DNA from: a virus
Reading direction: 5' to 3' (one strand)
DNA: 57,023 nt
IMG/VR virus record: IMGVR_UViG_3300042691_023629
Span: 1 to 57,023 of that record
Positions within the stretch are counted from its first letter, which is position 1, and each line of letters begins with the position of its first letter. The notes under the pieces are model-generated. The model saw only the letters and a list, made by a program, of their open reading frames with translations. It did not search any database and was not told the DNA's origin. This document shows, in pieces, positions 26,501-35,342 of this stretch. Both the position numbers and the translations under genes were made by a program.

Positions 26501-29500
26501 GCGCAAGGCCATCGAGGAGGAGGAGCGGGCTCGCAAGAAGGCCGAGCAGGACGACGATGGCGTTGACCTAAGCCGCAGCGGTGAGCCGCGCAGCACTAGC
26601 ATGAAGGCCGACGACGTGCAGTCAGTGGTAGACACCGAGACCGCCAACTGGAAGAACAAGCCCAACATCGTCGTCGTGGAGTCGGCAGATCAGTTGCCGC
26701 CCGACCTTTCCATCCCCGGCGACACCGACGGCGCGTACGTCCGCAAGACCGGCACGGTATATCTTCTTGCCAAGAACCTGAAAGACCCCGCCCACGTCCG
26801 CTCAGTGCTCTTCCACGAGTCGCTGGGCCACTACGGTCTGCAGGGCAAGTTTGCCAAGGCGTTGAACAAGCTGATGTTGGATGTCTTCGACTCCAACGCG
26901 AAGGTCCGCCAACTGGCAGAGCAGTGGATCGCCGGACAGATGCGCGACCCCGTGGCTCGCGACTACTACAGCAAAGTTTCGCCACGCATGATGCAGCGCA
27001 TGGCGGCCGAAGAAGTGCTTGCCATGGCCTCCGAGGGCGGCGCAATTGGTCGCTCCGGTCTCAAGGGTACCTACGACCAAGTGGTAGGTCTGATCCGCCA
27101 GTTCGCTCGTGATATGGGTTTCGACATCCGGTACTCCGACGCTGACGTGCGCGAGATCCTGCGTCAGGCGCACAGACATGTTACGGACGGTGCCGAGGGT
27201 GGGCCGGTTGCCTCGTTGCGCAACCTTGCCGCAGACGCACTCTCCCGCCGGACTCAGCAGGATACGCCGGAGTTCAAGAGCTGGTTTGGCGACAGTAAGG
27301 TAGTTGATGCGGACGGTCGCCCGCTGGTGGTGTACCACGGCATGCCGGGTGAGATGGAGGGCGGTGCCTTCCGCGAGTCACCGTATGGCTCACTTGGAAA
27401 AGGCATTTATTTCACCAGTGACCCGGAAGTTGCAGGTCGATTCGCCACGGGTGTTCGCGGAGATGCTGTCGAGCCAAAGCTGCAAGGCAGTACGGTGCCG
27501 GTATATCTCAAGCTGAAGCAGCCGTTCGATGACGATTTCTTCGTTGGGAACAAACCTTGGCAAGACTGGGCCGCGTCGGTACTCACTCGGGGAAGGGATG
27601 ACGGTTGGGATTTTTGGTGGCCCGTTAACGTAGATCAGCGCGGAGCAGCAAAGGCTCTGCACACCAAGCTTATGCAAGGCACTGCAACGCTGCGAGACCT
27701 ACTGTTCTACGACAAAATTGATTCTGAGACTCCGTGGGGCAAAGAGATTCTGGACCAAATAAAATCGCACGGCGCGTTTGATGGCATTGTTTTGAAGAGC
27801 TCTCCCAAAGGCTTCGATGAGTATGTAGTCTTCAGTCCAGAGCAGATCAAATCCGCCCTTGGCAACCGAGGCACTTTCGATCCCGCCAATCCCGACATCA
27901 CACTCTCCCGCCGGACTCAGCAGGATCTGTCGGATCTTTCGCGTCTGAGTGATGAACAGCTTGACAGCATGTTGGGACAACTGAAGGAGCAAAGATTAGG
28001 TCTTGACGACTTTCGAGATCGAGCCGATCCGATCATCGCAGAGCAAGCGAGGCGAACTCACCAACGAGCGATGAGTGCTCCAGCCACCAAGGTGGCTGAG
28101 TTTGTGCCGGGGTTCAAGAAGATTCCAGTTGGGACGAAAGTCGCCTATGACATAGCGTCCGGTACGGACAAGGGTACCGGAACAGGTGTGGTGGTCGATC
28201 ATCGCACCAACACCATCAATGGCGAGCTTACTTACTACCCGCGTGTCCAGCTTGAGAACGGACGCATACGCAGGCTGTCTGCTGAGCAAGTGAAAGAGGT
28301 CTATGCACCCCGTGGCGTGGAGCCCTCTGAACCCCCCGCCATGCTCTCCCGCCGGACGCAGGATCGATATACCGAAGAGGTTCTTAAAAACGGCGGGTTT
28401 GTTATGGACCCGACGGAAGTAGCAAAACACGGAGACGATGCGATGTCTCCGTGGCTGATGGCCGACGGTACGATTATCGGCACAGGCCAAGATCATATTT
28501 CAGTGCTGTCTGAAGGTAGCGATTACGCACCGTTTATGCGCCGCACCGGCGCTATCCGCGCAGCGTTTTTCCCGGATCGCAGCGGCGTCTTCGCCATCAT
28601 GCTGCACGGAACCGTCGGGCAAAAACTTACTGAAGCTCAGCGCGCAACAGTAGCAAAACTTGCGGACGCAAACCCCAAATCGGCAGTAATGTTTGGCGAA
28701 AGCGATACCGGCATCCCTGATTATCGCCCAGTTTCTATCGACGAGATAGCGGAAGGGCTGCCGCTGCTCTCCCGCCAGCCGCACGACCCCGGCTCGCAGA
28801 GACTGACGGTTGACCCCACCCCCGAGGGCCGCAGACGCGTTCTGACCGACCCCGCCACCATGGAGACCACGGCCTCCGACTGGTGGGTGAACCTCAAGGG
28901 CACAGGCCGACGCACAGTCCTCAAGCTCATGGATCAGAGCTGGCTGGCTGACAAGTATCACAAAGACATCCCGCAGCTCCCGCGCTTCAACGACATGCTG
29001 CTCTCCAAGCGGGCGCTGGCTGGCTCGCTGCAGCAGCAGGCTGCGCGGGTTCACAGCTCGTGGAAGTCCCTGTCACCCGATGAGTCTTCGGCAGTCAACG
29101 ACCTGCTGCTCGACGCGAGCCGGGCGAAGGTAGACCTCACTCAGGCCGATGGCGAAGGCCCGCTGTTCGACCGTTATTACGCCATGAGCCGGGAGGCGCA
29201 GAACGTCTACGACTCTGTTCGTGGCATCTACGACCAGCAGTTCAACCTCGCCAAGGAGACCATCAAGCGGTTCATCAATGACGATGAGTCGATGACGGCT
29301 GACGAGAAGACTGCTGCCATTAAGGAGCTCGACACGCGCTTCCGTCGCTCTGATGGCTACTTCCCGTTTGAGCGCTTCGGGGACTTCATCGCCATCGCAG
29401 AGAGTCCCGAGTACACGGCGCTGCGCAAGGAGGCCGAGGCGCTCGAGGCCCGCATGGAGGTGTCGCGCTCGCCCGAGAAGCAGAAGGAAGCCGCCAAGCA

Positions 29501-31718
29501 GCTCCGTGAAGTTCAGAAGGAGATGAAGAAACTCGCTGACGCGGGTGAGCGGTCGGTGGTGGCACACGAGACCGAGGCAGAGATGCTCCGCACGGTGGAG
29601 GAGCTTGAAGGTCAGGGCTACAGCGTACGCCAGAAGCTCGCCCACGAGTTCGACGCCAACACGGATGGTGTGAGCGACACGTTCATGCGCAAGGTCAACT
29701 CGTCTCTGGACTCGATGGCGAGCAAGAACCCGGACGACGCCAAGGGCATCCTTGGTATGAAGTCCATGCTGAACCAGATGTACATCCAGATGATGCCTGC
29801 GGGCTCCGCACTCAAGCGGCAGCTTCAGCGCAAGAACGTGGCAGGCTACTCGCAGGATGCGCAGCGGGTCTTCGCTGCCACCACGACGCGTAACGCGAAC
29901 TATCTGTCGGAGCTCAGGCACGGCCACGAGACGCGGAAACTTCTTAACGAGATCGGCCTGACGGTGCGCGAGAAGCCGCTTCCGGTGCAGGAGGTTTACC
30001 AGCAGCTTCGCAAGAACTACAACGCGCTGCAGGATCAGTCGCAGGCTCCCGTCCTCGACTTCCTCAAGAACACGTCCTACGTGTACATGCTGGGTGCCAG
30101 CCCGTCGTTCACGGTTATGCACCTCATGCAGACCCCGCTGATTGGCGCTCCAATACTGGCGGGGCGTCACAGCCCGCTGAAGATACTCCCTGAGCTGACC
30201 CGTGCCGGTCAGGATGTCATCGAGCGGTATGAGCAGGGCCTCGAGACGGGCGACGACATGTCGTTTGGGAAGAACATTGGTGAGCGGGAGATGCTGCGCT
30301 ACATGCGCGACCGCACCGTGCTCGATAACACCGAGGTGCGCGAGTTCATGGCGACTGGCAAGGGCAGCAGTCTTGCCAGCGAGGCGGGCCGCACGATCAT
30401 GCACTACGCCACTCTGGTGCCTCATCACACCGAGCGGTTCAACCGCCTGACCATGGCGCTCACCGCGTACCGTCTGGCGATGGCTGACAACAAGTTGCCG
30501 CTGATCTCGCAGGCCGAGTTCGACCAGTACGTGGCAGATCATCCGCAGTCGCAGCTCACCAAGAAGCAGCTCACTGCCGCCAAGTACGCCGAGAGGGCTG
30601 TGCAGGACACCAACGTGAACTACTCCGAGGAGAACGCGGCGTACTTCATGAAGAAGGGTGGTCCCGGCGCGATGCGACCGATCTTCACCCGCCTGACTGT
30701 GCAGTTCCTGAAGTACCAGTACGGCATGTTCAAGATCCTCGCCCAGAACGCAGGCAAGCTGAAAGACCCGGGCGAGCGGGCAGTCGCGGCACGGACCCTC
30801 GCTGGCATTTTCGCTACGCATGCCACGATGACAGGCTTGATGGGTGCGCCGTTTGCCGGTGCGGCCATGCTGACGTTCAACCTGCTGCAGAAAATGTTCG
30901 GTGACCCAAATGATCCGATAGATGCAGAAACACGTTTCCGCAACCAGTTGGCTGACAGTTTTGGTCCAGAGGCCGGTGATGTACTGGCGCGTGGTGCGCT
31001 CCGACTGCCGGGTGTGCGGGATGTGCTGCCCGTGGACATCACGGGCCGGGTAGGGCTCGGAGACCTGCTGGTAGGCTCCAACCGTGGCGCGGGCTCGGAG
31101 ATCGACAAGGCCAACACCCTCGCCTACCTCGCCTCCGTGATTGGTGGCCCCGCCATCTCGCTGGTAGGCAACATGGCAGACGGCTTCAAGCAGCTGAGTG
31201 ACGGGGAGTTCCAGAAGGGTCTCGAGGCGTTCCTGCCCAAGGTTGTCAGGGACGTCTCCAAGGGTCTGCGCTACATGGAGACCGGTGTCACCACGGCGGG
31301 CAACAAGCCGGTGCTCGAGGCCGAGGATCTCTCCGCAGGCGATGTGGCGGCACAGTTTGTGGGCTTCCAATCCCAGAGAGTGGAGTCTGCGTTTGCCCAG
31401 CGTGGTGCGTTCCAGCGCGTCCAGACATCGCTGCAGAAGCGTCGTAGCAAGTTACTGCGTGCCTACGCTCGAGCCCAGAAGTCCGGTGACGTCGCAGCGA
31501 TAACGCAGGCTCGCAGAAACATCTCTGAGTACAACGAGTTGCAGCGGAGCAAGAAGAACTTCTCGGAAATCATCTCGCCACGGTCGATGATGCGCACTGA
31601 CCGCCAGCGGCAGATGGACCTGCTGCGCCTGCAAAATGGCGTGTCCCCCATGCCACGGGAGATGGGGGTGATGGAGAACTACGCGGACTTCGCCTACGAC
31701 GAGGACGAAGCGGAGTAG
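23571..31718 (+). CDS. Giant polyvalent virion protein, 2715 residues
   Basis: The largest gene. Residues about 30-90 are a Gly/Ala-rich hydrophobic region that may insert in membrane. Three spaced repeats with the core QGxLF/QGEMF occur near residues 557-685, followed by a poly-proline run (about 770-785). A metallopeptidase-like segment has HESLGHYGLQ at His1082 (HExxGH type). An ADP-ribosyltransferase-like domain lies at about 1230-1443 (KSWFGDSKVVD, VYHGM, GIYFTSDPEVAG). Two more cassettes bounded by LSRRTQ repeats follow. The C-terminal 1000 residues are helical and end in a Pro/Leu-type tail found in polyvalent proteins. Such proteins are injected with DNA and act on the host at entry. 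No frameshift is visible. Confidence 0.88.
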   Translation: MPIVDSPYGFSAGYTGGQSSARDADDKPSATGAFVRGAVRAAAPTAAGLVAGVGTTIAATPFTTPVGGLAAGVPVGMAAGYATGAAQQALFEKYPRVAAALGQSPEQIQADIEAHPTAALVGEFAPGFAAFRPSVSAFPLRSVAGKSEAAAQAIKAARVQATIGAGIGATTDVVGQKLVEGRDELDLQRLALATTAGALQQKPTKYVGAPLTRLARAPIPQSVLDRYDARMGVPPPGARPTPSALPPGDTSNQNIRRGRNYDLFPDELEAARQDPVAPQRLRDLRARMGAYEAAPGVIPDGAMARPEDTATGDLFAETNATDMVTNRFTPKGVFAMLRGFGAQDSLNTLKLSKQLSDMFMVGDDGASATAHIDKELTKHTNTLGKLQDQFSDGILDEAAYKKKAVAPQTEIKRLNAAKQTIDTYRTELAQAREANGVVTQGRATEREIARQGVIESADRARSSADVRGQILDRVMADPDTQNVGNRFRAALRAAGIRDLDVLPEEAARIAKFEELRGTFDPPFELTGSPAEDVGIVRRGEPEQVDRRAPLPEPNKNQGELFTPGGKSTRQAMGTTAEQLRNPDNFRLEPSPSRGGRMTPEPVETPAVPEPNPAQGRLFRNDGQPTQQAMRNTENAVTRSRSSARPAPVDDGFRLTSQPPDDFPTRGDTRAPAPVVERNPAQGEMFTKRGEPTKQAMGESKQQLVNEANSLLKTLKGKAALNVMDRAVNSFIRNEIDMPTVRQVHELLKANKRAQAEKLLKPSGDEPPPDITPPPPPPPPPPPPPPAAPVDAAPTTAPRGRPKSPKAQAPAEDVAGARPTLTIARDGIEGVEIPFDRVPNGDDAFQYVLGKTEADGGEAVFRRRADERGTYGGWRVETDANKLRPAASRDDGAPAPRAPVPQGLIDGLRGAVDDLFGADIISKDAYDFLNDKLDSGDVDVVRSTVQRHFDLAQQQGRKIPTRQPDPEAQQAVDAVAARRKAIEEEERARKKAEQDDDGVDLSRSGEPRSTSMKADDVQSVVDTETANWKNKPNIVVVESADQLPPDLSIPGDTDGAYVRKTGTVYLLAKNLKDPAHVRSVLFHESLGHYGLQGKFAKALNKLMLDVFDSNAKVRQLAEQWIAGQMRDPVARDYYSKVSPRMMQRMAAEEVLAMASEGGAIGRSGLKGTYDQVVGLIRQFARDMGFDIRYSDADVREILRQAHRHVTDGAEGGPVASLRNLAADALSRRTQQDTPEFKSWFGDSKVVDADGRPLVVYHGMPGEMEGGAFRESPYGSLGKGIYFTSDPEVAGRFATGVRGDAVEPKLQGSTVPVYLKLKQPFDDDFFVGNKPWQDWAASVLTRGRDDGWDFWWPVNVDQRGAAKALHTKLMQGTATLRDLLFYDKIDSETPWGKEILDQIKSHGAFDGIVLKSSPKGFDEYVVFSPEQIKSALGNRGTFDPANPDITLSRRTQQDLSDLSRLSDEQLDSMLGQLKEQRLGLDDFRDRADPIIAEQARRTHQRAMSAPATKVAEFVPGFKKIPVGTKVAYDIASGTDKGTGTGVVVDHRTNTINGELTYYPRVQLENGRIRRLSAEQVKEVYAPRGVEPSEPPAMLSRRTQDRYTEEVLKNGGFVMDPTEVAKHGDDAMSPWLMADGTIIGTGQDHISVLSEGSDYAPFMRRTGAIRAAFFPDRSGVFAIMLHGTVGQKLTEAQRATVAKLADANPKSAVMFGESDTGIPDYRPVSIDEIAEGLPLLSRQPHDPGSQRLTVDPTPEGRRRVLTDPATMETTASDWWVNLKGTGRRTVLKLMDQSWLADKYHKDIPQLPRFNDMLLSKRALAGSLQQQAARVHSSWKSLSPDESSAVNDLLLDASRAKVDLTQADGEGPLFDRYYAMSREAQNVYDSVRGIYDQQFNLAKETIKRFINDDESMTADEKTAAIKELDTRFRRSDGYFPFERFGDFIAIAESPEYTALRKEAEALEARMEVSRSPEKQKEAAKQLREVQKEMKKLADAGERSVVAHETEAEMLRTVEELEGQGYSVRQKLAHEFDANTDGVSDTFMRKVNSSLDSMASKNPDDAKGILGMKSMLNQMYIQMMPAGSALKRQLQRKNVAGYSQDAQRVFAATTTRNANYLSELRHGHETRKLLNEIGLTVREKPLPVQEVYQQLRKNYNALQDQSQAPVLDFLKNTSYVYMLGASPSFTVMHLMQTPLIGAPILAGRHSPLKILPELTRAGQDVIERYEQGLETGDDMSFGKNIGEREMLRYMRDRTVLDNTEVREFMATGKGSSLASEAGRTIMHYATLVPHHTERFNRLTMALTAYRLAMADNKLPLISQAEFDQYVADHPQSQLTKKQLTAAKYAERAVQDTNVNYSEENAAYFMKKGGPGAMRPIFTRLTVQFLKYQYGMFKILAQNAGKLKDPGERAVAARTLAGIFATHATMTGLMGAPFAGAAMLTFNLLQKMFGDPNDPIDAETRFRNQLADSFGPEAGDVLARGALRLPGVRDVLPVDITGRVGLGDLLVGSNRGAGSEIDKANTLAYLASVIGGPAISLVGNMADGFKQLSDGEFQKGLEAFLPKVVRDVSKGLRYMETGVTTAGNKPVLEAEDLSAGDVAAQFVGFQSQRVESAFAQRGAFQRVQTSLQKRRSKLLRAYARAQKSGDVAAITQARRNISEYNELQRSKKNFSEIISPRSMMRTDRQRQMDLLRLQNGVSPMPREMGVMENYADFAYDEDEAE
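25884..25925 (+). repeat. Proline-coding CCTCCGCCG microsatellite
   Basis: A run of four or more nine-base CCTCCGCCG units encodes about 14 consecutive prolines in the giant protein, separating the region of QGxLF repeats from the next folded part. Slippage would change linker length without breaking the frame. Confidence 0.9.
27241..27264 (+). repeat. 24-bp cassette-boundary repeat, copy 1 (LSRRTQQD)
   Basis: Identical over 24 bases to 27903-27926; shorter versions occur near 28344 and 28767. All are in frame and encode LSRRTQ or LSRQ at the edges of separate domains of the giant protein. The ADP-ribosyltransferase-like domain lies exactly between the two full copies. Confidence 0.9.
27903..27926 (+). 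repeat. 24-bp cassette-boundary repeat, copy 2
   Basis: Exact second copy of 27241-27264. The segment between them is lower in GC and uses A/T-ending codons more than its neighbours, consistent with a separately acquired domain. Confidence 0.9.
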
Positions 31719-31846
31719 CGTTCGGGAGGGTCGTAGTTGATTGGTCGGCAGTAGCCGCGTCGGAGGGCCTCCTCGACGCGGCTAGGTATGTCGCGTGTTA
31801 TGTACTCATCCAGAATCAACTGTATTTCATCAGCCAGCGAATCCAT
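31694..31846 (-). CDS. Small 50-residue protein at the convergent junction
   Basis: The leftward ATG overlaps the stop of the primase gene (TGATG), and the frame runs to TAG at 31694, overlapping the 3' end of the giant rightward gene by 25 bases on the opposite strand. The product is acidic and helical (LADEIQLILDEYITRDIPSR) with a Pro/Tyr-rich end. It is the last gene of the leftward arm. A strong inverted repeat lies inside the coding region. Confidence 0.72.
   Translation of the reverse strand: MDSLADEIQLILDEYITRDIPSRVEEALRRGYCRPINYDPPERYSASSSS
31752..31784. terminator. Long hairpin at the convergence of both arms
   Basis: An 11-bp perfect stem (TAGCCGCGTCG with CGACGCGGCTA) around an 11-base loop. 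It stands 34 bases after the rightward giant gene and inside the small leftward gene. There is no T-run on either side, so a Rho-independent terminator is only possible; a roadblock or RNA-stabilising hairpin is an alternative. Confidence 0.5.
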
Positions 31847-34671
31847 CACAAGGCTCCAGCGTCACTTCCGCCTATGACACGGAATTTCTGAGCGACTGCG
31901 GGATCAACCACCCCTGACAGCCTTGCGAGATCGATCACCCAGCATTTCACCTGACTGCTGACAGGTGCATATTGGTTCGTACCGCGCCCCAGCGAATACC
32001 GCTCCTGCTTGGCAGAACATAGTCCGGCGGCGACAACTGCGGAGAAGATCTCTCGCAGTGAGCAACCTCGCTTGTTGCACCACTCCCGTATAGTACCTGA
32101 GTTCAGGAGAAGTACAGCACGTTCGCTACTATCCATTGGCATGATGGCACGGCCATGGAGGGTGCCTTTCGGGTGTTGCAGGACGTCGGCCGAGAGGTTC
32201 TTACGCATGTCCCCCTCACCCAAGGTGACGAGTATGCCCTGCCAGTGATCCGCCAGCATTCGACCGAAAATCTCCATGGGGTCGTTCGCTACATCCCGCT
32301 TTTGCACCCTATTCTGGGATAGCTGATCCAGAATCCACGCTTTGAAGGGGGCCAGTGGGAACTGCAGAATACCGAGCTGGTTGCAGATTTTGAGGGCCAC
32401 CAACTGGCAGCACTGGAGAGCTGACCAGTAGCGTTCACCTTGAAGGATTTCCGCTTCCAGATTGAACTGTTGTTGGAGCTTGTTCAGGGTTTGTACAACC
32501 TTGTCCCGGTTGGCTACCACGTACTCCGCGAACATCACACCGGCTGCACCGTAGTTGTCTGCGAGCAGCGGAAAGATCTCGTTAGCACGAGCTGGCGTGA
32601 GCCTCGATGGGGCTGACAGAGAGAACTCGAAGATGCGGCTCAATTCTGCGTCGGCGTTAGCACGGTGAACTGAGACTTTCTCGCTCAGTAACGTGTTGCC
32701 CGAAGCCATCATGATCGTGGACCACTTGTGCGGCGTGAGCTGCAGCGTCCCGTCCTTGTTAGCACGAACCTTTCCTTGGCCGTTGGACACGTTGTAGACC
32801 AGATCGCTGGCGAACCCGTTGTTCATGTTCGTCAACTCATCGAACACGACGGGGAGGTTACAGAGCGCACCGATGGTGTTGTACAAACCAGTTACGGTGA
32901 CTTGCTTGTCCGTGAGCTGCAGCGCCTGCCAGTTGCCCCACGCCGAGAGTCCTGTGCGCTGCGCCGTCGTCTTGCCCACACCTGAGTCTTCGCTGTGCGC
33001 GTAGACCGTCACGCCGCCGAACTGCTTGAACAACTGCAGCAGAGGCGCAGCGAACGCTGTCACCACGAGGTACTGCAGGCCCTCCTGCCCGGGGTAGTTG
33101 TAGGCCTCGTTCACCACATCGCGCCACACCTCGAAGCTCCCCTTCACGCCGAGGTAGTTCGCCATCACCTTGGCATCGCCGCTTAGGAGAACAGGTTTGG
33201 AGCCCGTAGGTGTGATGAGCTGCTGGCCGATGAGGAACGAGTCCTCGTGCCAGCCGAATCGGTGGTAGGTCGCGATCTCTTCGGCGCGAGTGCGGTTGCG
33301 ATCCAGCCAACGCTGGAGATAGGCCTCAATCTGGGGTTTCATGCGGGTCGTGCTCGGAACGATTTCGTAACGCCCTAACTCAAATGCCAGATCGGCACCG
33401 CCTCTCGCGATGGTGCCGCAGGGGATGTTGAAGCGTTTGGTCTGGCCCTCCTTCACCACCATCTCGATCTCCATCATCATGCCTTCCGGTGTGCGGATAC
33501 GTGTGATGGGGTAGAACAGGGTGTAGCAGAACGGTACCCACACGGAGTTACCGTCCGCGTCGAGTATCGAGTATTGGAGCGAGGGCTCCATGCCTTGGCG
33601 AAGTGGTGCCCAGCGATACCCGTCCGGCAGATCCAGAGGCTGCGCCTGTGCCGTCTGTACGGGCACCGTGGCGGTCTGGAGGCCGAGGGCGATGGGTGAC
33701 TTGATGTTGCCCGCGTGGCGGCAGCCTGCGCATGCTGCGGACTGCAGAGAGGCTATCTTGGAGCAGGTCGTGGGCTTGAACTTGCTCGCCTGCTGGAGCT
33801 TGGTCTGCGTCTCCTCTTCGGAGTAGTCCTCGTGGCCGCTCGACCACTCGTGCGCGAACTTCTCTCCGTCCTCGCAGAACGCCAGCACACCCAGCATGGC
33901 ATACCACGTGGGCTGGTCGATGTTGCCACCTGTGTCGCGCATGCTCGCCATGACGGTGCAGCCGTTGGCGATACGCTCCGCGTGAGCAGGCGGGTAGTCC
34001 TGCCCACCCATGAGGTCGGAGTTCAAGTTCTCGGATGGCCCGGCTAACAAGCCCGGGTTATGCGCAGAAACATGTTCCAGCAGCCGTTCACGGAGCTCCT
34101 CGAGCTCCATGGGCTCTGCCTTGCGCAGGAGCTTGACCGGCTTGGGCTCTGCCTTGCGGTGGTGAGCGCCCACAGGCCGCAGGATCGACGCGATGTCGGT
34201 CGTGCGCGAGTTGTCTACGCTGAAACTCTCGACCTGCGCTGCGTGACGCAGGAGGTTAGCAACTGCCCGCCACTCGGCCGGTGGGACATCATCACTGACC
34301 GTCCAGTACGTGTGCAGGCCCGTGCCACTGGAGATGATCGTAGGCAACGGTAGGCGAAGCGTGTTGGCAAACACGTGCAAAGCTCGAGCGCCGTCCTTCG
34401 CCGTGGCGTAGGGTTTGTCTTCACCACAGTCGATGTCGAGCCAGAATGAGCGTGAAGCCTCGACGTTAGTCCCCGCTCGGGAACCAGACGCACGGAAAGA
34501 CGAGCAGCCGAAGTAAACGGTCTGTCCGCGAGCATCGAGCGTCTTGATCGCTTGCGCTGCTTCTTCGTTGGTCTGGAAGAACATCTGCTTCCAGCCTTGA
34601 GGCAGGGCTGCGACGACGCATCGCAGCCCTGCATGTGGCAAAACATGAGAAAGAAAAGCGGTTGTTTCCAC
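31846..34671 (-). CDS. Fused primase-helicase (AEP plus DUF927-type ATPase)
   Basis: 941 residues from a GTG at 34671. The N-terminal third has the archaeo-eukaryotic primase signature: WLDID gives the metal-binding Asp79/Asp81, and SSGTGLHTYW gives the nucleotide-binding His120. The C-terminal half has a Walker A (SEDSGVGKTT, about residue 560) and Walker B (VVFDELTN, about 609) in a DUF927-type helicase domain. One protein would prime and unwind DNA at the phage fork, next to the phage polymerase and SNF2 helicase. The middle (residues 270-330) has a Cys-rich segment (CSKIASLQSAACAGCRHAG), perhaps a zinc site between the domains. Confidence 0.88.
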   Translation of the reverse strand: METTAFLSHVLPHAGLRCVVAALPQGWKQMFFQTNEEAAQAIKTLDARGQTVYFGCSSFRASGSRAGTNVEASRSFWLDIDCGEDKPYATAKDGARALHVFANTLRLPLPTIISSGTGLHTYWTVSDDVPPAEWRAVANLLRHAAQVESFSVDNSRTTDIASILRPVGAHHRKAEPKPVKLLRKAEPMELEELRERLLEHVSAHNPGLLAGPSENLNSDLMGGQDYPPAHAERIANGCTVMASMRDTGGNIDQPTWYAMLGVLAFCEDGEKFAHEWSSGHEDYSEEETQTKLQQASKFKPTTCSKIASLQSAACAGCRHAGNIKSPIALGLQTATVPVQTAQAQPLDLPDGYRWAPLRQGMEPSLQYSILDADGNSVWVPFCYTLFYPITRIRTPEGMMMEIEMVVKEGQTKRFNIPCGTIARGGADLAFELGRYEIVPSTTRMKPQIEAYLQRWLDRNRTRAEEIATYHRFGWHEDSFLIGQQLITPTGSKPVLLSGDAKVMANYLGVKGSFEVWRDVVNEAYNYPGQEGLQYLVVTAFAAPLLQLFKQFGGVTVYAHSEDSGVGKTTAQRTGLSAWGNWQALQLTDKQVTVTGLYNTIGALCNLPVVFDELTNMNNGFASDLVYNVSNGQGKVRANKDGTLQLTPHKWSTIMMASGNTLLSEKVSVHRANADAELSRIFEFSLSAPSRLTPARANEIFPLLADNYGAAGVMFAEYVVANRDKVVQTLNKLQQQFNLEAEILQGERYWSALQCCQLVALKICNQLGILQFPLAPFKAWILDQLSQNRVQKRDVANDPMEIFGRMLADHWQGILVTLGEGDMRKNLSADVLQHPKGTLHGRAIMPMDSSERAVLLLNSGTIREWCNKRGCSLREIFSAVVAAGLCSAKQERYSLGRGTNQYAPVSSQVKCWVIDLARLSGVVDPAVAQKFRVIGGSDAGAL

Positions 34672-34725
34672 GGACCCCCCTACGGTCGTAGAACATTCTA
34701 GTACGCCCTGCTTGAGGCTAAAACA

Positions 34726-35025
34726 TCAAGCAGCGAACCCTTCTTCGTTTCTGTTATCTACCGGCATGTGCTTGTTCAGCACACGAGAGACGTAAAGGTA
34801 TCTCTCTCGTCGGGGGATCTCGTAGGGGACAGGGAAATCACCAGAGTCCATTGCGGACTGAACCGCCCCCATGAGGCGGTCCACTCGGGAACGGATGAGG
34901 TGATGTGGTGCGCACCGGGCGTTGAACCAGCAACTGGCTGTGACGCGACTGACGCGTAGGATCTTTGCGAAGTCGTTGGGCGTGAGCCGTGCTTCGCGGG
35001 CAAGGATGAATCGATTGGCACTCAT
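34726..35025 (-). CDS. HTH DNA-binding protein, 99 residues
   Basis: ATG 35025 overlaps the stop of the HNH gene (ATGA); the frame is open further upstream but that part is out of context. Residues 10-40 (LTPNDFAKILRVSRVTASCW) form a Cro/CI-type helix-turn-helix; the remainder is helical with a basic patch. It is the only clear small HTH regulator in the window, so it is the first candidate for binding the recurring GTTAGC or GGTTATCC motifs. That link is a guess. It could also serve replication initiation, being beside the primase. Confidence 0.75.
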   Translation of the reverse strand: MSANRFILAREARLTPNDFAKILRVSRVTASCWFNARCAPHHLIRSRVDRLMGAVQSAMDSGDFPVPYEIPRRERYLYVSRVLNKHMPVDNRNEEGFAA

Positions 35026-35273
35026 TTGACTGATCCGTCTCTGTTTCTCGCGTACGAGCGGTTGGTTTTGCGGGAGGTCAGTCGTAGGTTGCTGGGGGTG
35101 TTGCTTCCACCCTTCGACAGCGGCACCTTGTGATCGATGTCCTTGCCTTCGCGGTCGATGCCCTTGCGGTCGTACAAGCCACGCGCTTTCTGGCGCACGA
35201 GCTGGTCTTTGTCCTCGCCGCGCTTCTTCTGAAGCTGGTATTCGTGCTTCCAATCGCGGTGCTTGCTTGGCAT
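35022..35273 (-). CDS. Small HNH endonuclease
   Basis: 83 residues. The core IDHKVPLSKGGSNTPSNLRL matches the HNH consensus DH-x-x-P-L-x-x-G-G-x-(x)n-N-L, with a later Asn (KTNRS). The N-terminal 40 residues are a charged helix. HNH proteins of this size in phages act in packaging, homing or host DNA breakdown. It lies between replication genes rather than beside the terminase, so a replication or homing role is more likely. It overlaps the HTH gene by four bases. Confidence 0.82.
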   Translation of the reverse strand: MPSKHRDWKHEYQLQKKRGEDKDQLVRQKARGLYDRKGIDREGKDIDHKVPLSKGGSNTPSNLRLTSRKTNRSYARNRDGSVK

Positions 35274-35342
35274 CGATCTGCTCCCGAGTTAAAAGTGCCC
35301 GTCTGTCCGAGCTGTCAAGCGTCTTTCCGCTTTGCCAAGGGT

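Noticed and set aside
29073-31370. Long leftward open frame of 765 codons opposite the giant protein
   Set aside because: It is fully antisense to the clear polyvalent protein, has no start signal and a composition typical of a shadow of GC-biased codons.
22072-31718. Reverse transcriptase or diversity-generating retroelement acting on the fibres
   Set aside because: No reverse-transcriptase motif (xADD) and no variable/template repeat pair was seen; fibre repeats are ordinary protein repeats.
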